Position numbers and translations under genes: made by a program. This document shows positions 62,440 through 64,000 of a stretch of 64,000 nt of DNA, in pieces (position 1 is the first letter of the stretch; every line of letters begins with the position of its first letter). The notes below the pieces were generated by a model, which was not told where the DNA came from, did no database searches, and worked only from the letters and a program-made list of their open reading frames with translations. Source of the DNA: Salinibacterium sp. (lineage in GTDB: Bacteria; Actinomycetota; Actinomycetes; Actinomycetales; Microbacteriaceae); the NCBI GenBank assembly GCA_025351795.1, contig JANXVG010000005.1, positions 1-64,000 of the forward strand, read 5' to 3'.

Positions 62440-62620
62440 ATGCGGGAGAGCTCGTCCAGTGAGACGAGCACCGAAGGAGCAAGCCTCCCCGCCAATCTCT
62501 CAGGTACATGTACCGCATCGAACTGGCCACTCTGAAAAGTGGATCTCGCAGGATCCCGCCCACGGTGAAAGCTGGCACAACCAGCGAAGCTCTCAGGCTT
62601 ATGACAGAGGGGGAGTTCTT
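62440..62620 (+). promoter_or_regulatory. Glycine riboswitch, tandem aptamers
   Basis: Conserved aptamer pieces are present in order: gcgggagagc (62442-62451), accgaaggagcaagcc (about 62469-62485), gccaatctctcaggtac (62491-62507), then a second aptamer with ggtgaaagctggcac (62563-62578), cgaagctctcaggc (62585-62598) and gacagagggggag (62602-62615). They end about 30 nt before the gcvT start. Glycine binding switches on the glycine-cleavage genes in known examples; here the same is inferred from motif order and the downstream gene. Confidence 0.92.
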
Positions 62621-62647
62621 GCAGCAGTCCAGCGCCAGGAGAACTCC

Positions 62648-63781
62648 GTGACCGATAGCTCTAACCGCGAACCTCGATTTTCGCCGCTCCATGACATCCA
62701 CGTGGCGCTCGGTGCCAGTTTCACCGACTTTGCCGGCTGGCAGATGCCGGTCAGCTATGGGTCAGATCTCGCTGAGCATCATGCCGTGCGCACGGCGGCG
62801 GGCATCTTCGACATCTCACATATGGCCGAGATTTCGGTGGTCGGCGCAGAGGCCGCAGCATTCCTCGATTACGCGCTCGCCGGGCTGATCTCGGCCGTGC
62901 CCCTCGGCAAGGCTAAGTATTCGCTCATCCTGCAGGTGACCGGCGGGATCATCGATGACCTGATCGTCTACCACACCACTCAGGGCGAGTACTTTGTGGT
63001 CGCCAACGCCGGCAATCGCGAGGTGGTGGTGGCGGCCCTGCTGGAGCGTGCCGCGGGCTTCGACGTCACAGTGACCGATATCACGGATTCGATCGTGCTG
63101 ATCGCCGTACAGGGTCCGAATTCTCGTGCAATCCTGCAGGAAACCGTTGGCCTGACGGTGCCGGCCGCCTTTGACGATCTCAAGTACTACGCCTGCGTCG
63201 GCATGACGTTCGCGGGCAAGCCGGTACTTGTCGCTCGTACGGGGTACACCGGCGAAGACGGTTTTGAGCTGTACGTTGAAGTAGCGGATGCCGCCACCCT
63301 CTGGTACGCGCTCACCGCAGCCGGGGCGCAGCACGGGCTGGTGCCCGCCGGTCTCGCGAGCCGCGACACCCTACGCCTGGAGGCCGGCATGCCGCTCTAC
63401 GGCCACGAGCTGGGTCTCGACACCTTTCCGGTGCAGGCCGGACTCGGTCGCGTGGTCAACCTCACCAAGGATTTCGTCGGTCGCGACGCGATCGAGAGCG
63501 GCCCCATCGACGGCGCGCGCGTGTTGGTCGGGCTGAGCGCCGATGGCAAACGTGCGGGCCGCGCCGGATACCTCGTGTTCGACTCTGCCGATGCGAGCAC
63601 CGTGGTCGGCGAGATCACCAGTGGGGCATTGTCCCCAACCCTGACGCACCCGATTGCCATGGCCTACGTCGATCCACGCGTTTCGACCGTGGGCTCGTCC
63701 GTGTTCATCGATGTGCGAGGCACTCGCATCCCGGCATCCGTTGTCGCCCTGCCCTTCTATAAGAGAGAGTCGAAATCATGA
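62648..63781 (+). CDS. gcvT: Aminomethyltransferase, glycine cleavage T protein
   Basis: A 377-residue folate-dependent T protein that releases ammonia and transfers the aminomethyl carbon to tetrahydrofolate. Motifs: [64 protein letters not shown] and [11 protein letters not shown]. The GTG at 62648 has AGGAG at 62637-62641. The 185 codons of open frame upstream run through the riboswitch and microsatellite and are rejected. The stop overlaps gcvH (ATGA). Confidence 0.97.
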   Translation: MTDSSNREPRFSPLHDIHVALGASFTDFAGWQMPVSYGSDLAEHHAVRTAAGIFDISHMAEISVVGAEAAAFLDYALAGLISAVPLGKAKYSLILQVTGGIIDDLIVYHTTQGEYFVVANAGNREVVVAALLERAAGFDVTVTDITDSIVLIAVQGPNSRAILQETVGLTVPAAFDDLKYYACVGMTFAGKPVLVARTGYTGEDGFELYVEVADAATLWYALTAAGAQHGLVPAGLASRDTLRLEAGMPLYGHELGLDTFPVQAGLGRVVNLTKDFVGRDAIESGPIDGARVLVGLSADGKRAGRAGYLVFDSADASTVVGEITSGALSPTLTHPIAMAYVDPRVSTVGSSVFIDVRGTRIPASVVALPFYKRESKS

Positions 63782-64000
63782 CTGATGAAAAGTCCCTCCG
63801 CTATACGGCCGAGCACGAGTGGGTGCTCGTCGATGGCAACACTGCGCTCGTGGGAATCACCGCGTACGCGGCCGAAAAGCTGGGCGATGTGGTGTTCGTT
63901 GACCTACCGAAGGTCGGGTCGACCGTCGCGCAGGGCAAAGTGGTTGGCGAGATTGAGTCGACCAAGTCGGTGGGCGAGCTGTTCGCCCCGGTGAACGGCA
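63778..64000 (+). CDS. gcvH: Glycine cleavage system H protein, cut by window end
   Basis: The first 74 codons of the lipoyl carrier protein that shuttles the aminomethyl group between P and T proteins. [30 protein letters not shown] and [18 protein letters not shown] are conserved; the Lys in ESTKSV is the lipoylation site. Overlaps gcvT by 4 nt and shares its riboswitch. The remaining half (about 50 residues) lies beyond 64000; gcvP is expected next. Confidence 0.95.
   Translation, partial: MTDEKSLRYTAEHEWVLVDGNTALVGITAYAAEKLGDVVFVDLPKVGSTVAQGKVVGEIESTKSVGELFAPVNG

Noticed and set aside
62093-62647. 185-codon upstream extension of gcvT with Ala-Val and Ala-Gly runs
   Set aside because: Passes through the hexanucleotide microsatellite and both riboswitch aptamers; a strong Shine-Dalgarno precedes the GTG at 62648.

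Overview
The window is about 63-65 % G+C by eye, densely packed, and reads like a chromosome segment of an actinobacterium, most likely of the family Microbacteriaceae. The markers are a mycothiol S-conjugate amidase (mca), a DUF222/HNH nuclease, DUF501, DUF4245, DUF4307 and DUF6264 proteins, the small DUF7882 protein, an LAxTG-type cell-wall sorting signal, frequent GTG/TTG starts and many 1-4 nt start/stop overlaps. I see no prophage, transposase, CRISPR array or rRNA operon; one tRNA gene is present.

Layout. 1-6.7 kb: a RecQ helicase carrying a phosphoribosyltransferase-like tail, DUF488, a CPBP protease, the HNH nuclease, an AhpD-like protein and MazG. 6.8-13.6 kb: housekeeping block hisS, eno, an FtsB/DivIC-like division protein, DUF501, a membrane-anchored subtilase and type II NADH dehydrogenase, then a tRNA with UAA anticodon. 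13.7-14.7 kb: decayed, mostly non-coding. 14.7-20.6 kb: a tight five-gene operon (TetR regulator, MFS transporter, PLP amino-acid deaminase/aldolase-like enzyme, aldonolactone oxidase-like flavoprotein, GH1 beta-glucosidase) behind a palindrome that is a good TetR operator candidate. 20.7-23.6 kb: LemA, HtpX and a YcaQ-type DNA glycosylase. 23.7-30 kb: a phosphonate-type cluster with a phosphonatase-like HAD hydrolase diverging from a FAD oxidoreductase and a four-gene ABC importer. 30-39 kb: an AI-2E family permease, ilvA, greA, mca, hemolysin III, a cis-prenyltransferase, a class V aminotransferase-fold protein that has lost its PLP lysine, and PIN-PhoH. 39-42 kb: a short membrane protein, an orphan prepilin peptidase, and a microbial rhodopsin translationally coupled to DUF7882. 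42-53.4 kb: fumC, beta-carbonic anhydrase, xseA/xseB, ispH, fba, glpX, rmuC and mmsA. 53.6-58 kb: an exonuclease, a sortase-anchored surface protein, and an orphan NDP-hexose 2,3-dehydratase next to a GT2 glycosyltransferase. 58-64 kb: ychF, DoxX, CtlX, a LysR-like HTH-only protein, a LON-substrate-binding-domain protein, and a glycine riboswitch controlling gcvT-gcvH (gcvH is cut by the window end).

How the parts fit. Central carbon metabolism is well represented (eno, fba, glpX, fumC, mmsA, glycine cleavage). The accessory parts suggest a surface-water or soil heterotroph that can supplement energy with light (DTE-motif rhodopsin), harvest phosphorus from phosphonates and hydrolyse beta-glucosides.

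The most unusual property at large scale is the abundance of short tandem duplications (6-42 bp units), both in spacers and in frame inside genes (hisS, the FtsB-like gene, the DUF6264 gene). They look like products of replication slippage. The strongest leads for new biology are the DUF7882-rhodopsin coupling, the lysine-less class V protein, the five-gene TetR operon, the tRNA-Leu(UAA) with a short variable loop, and the orphan 2,3-dehydratase/glycosyltransferase pair.
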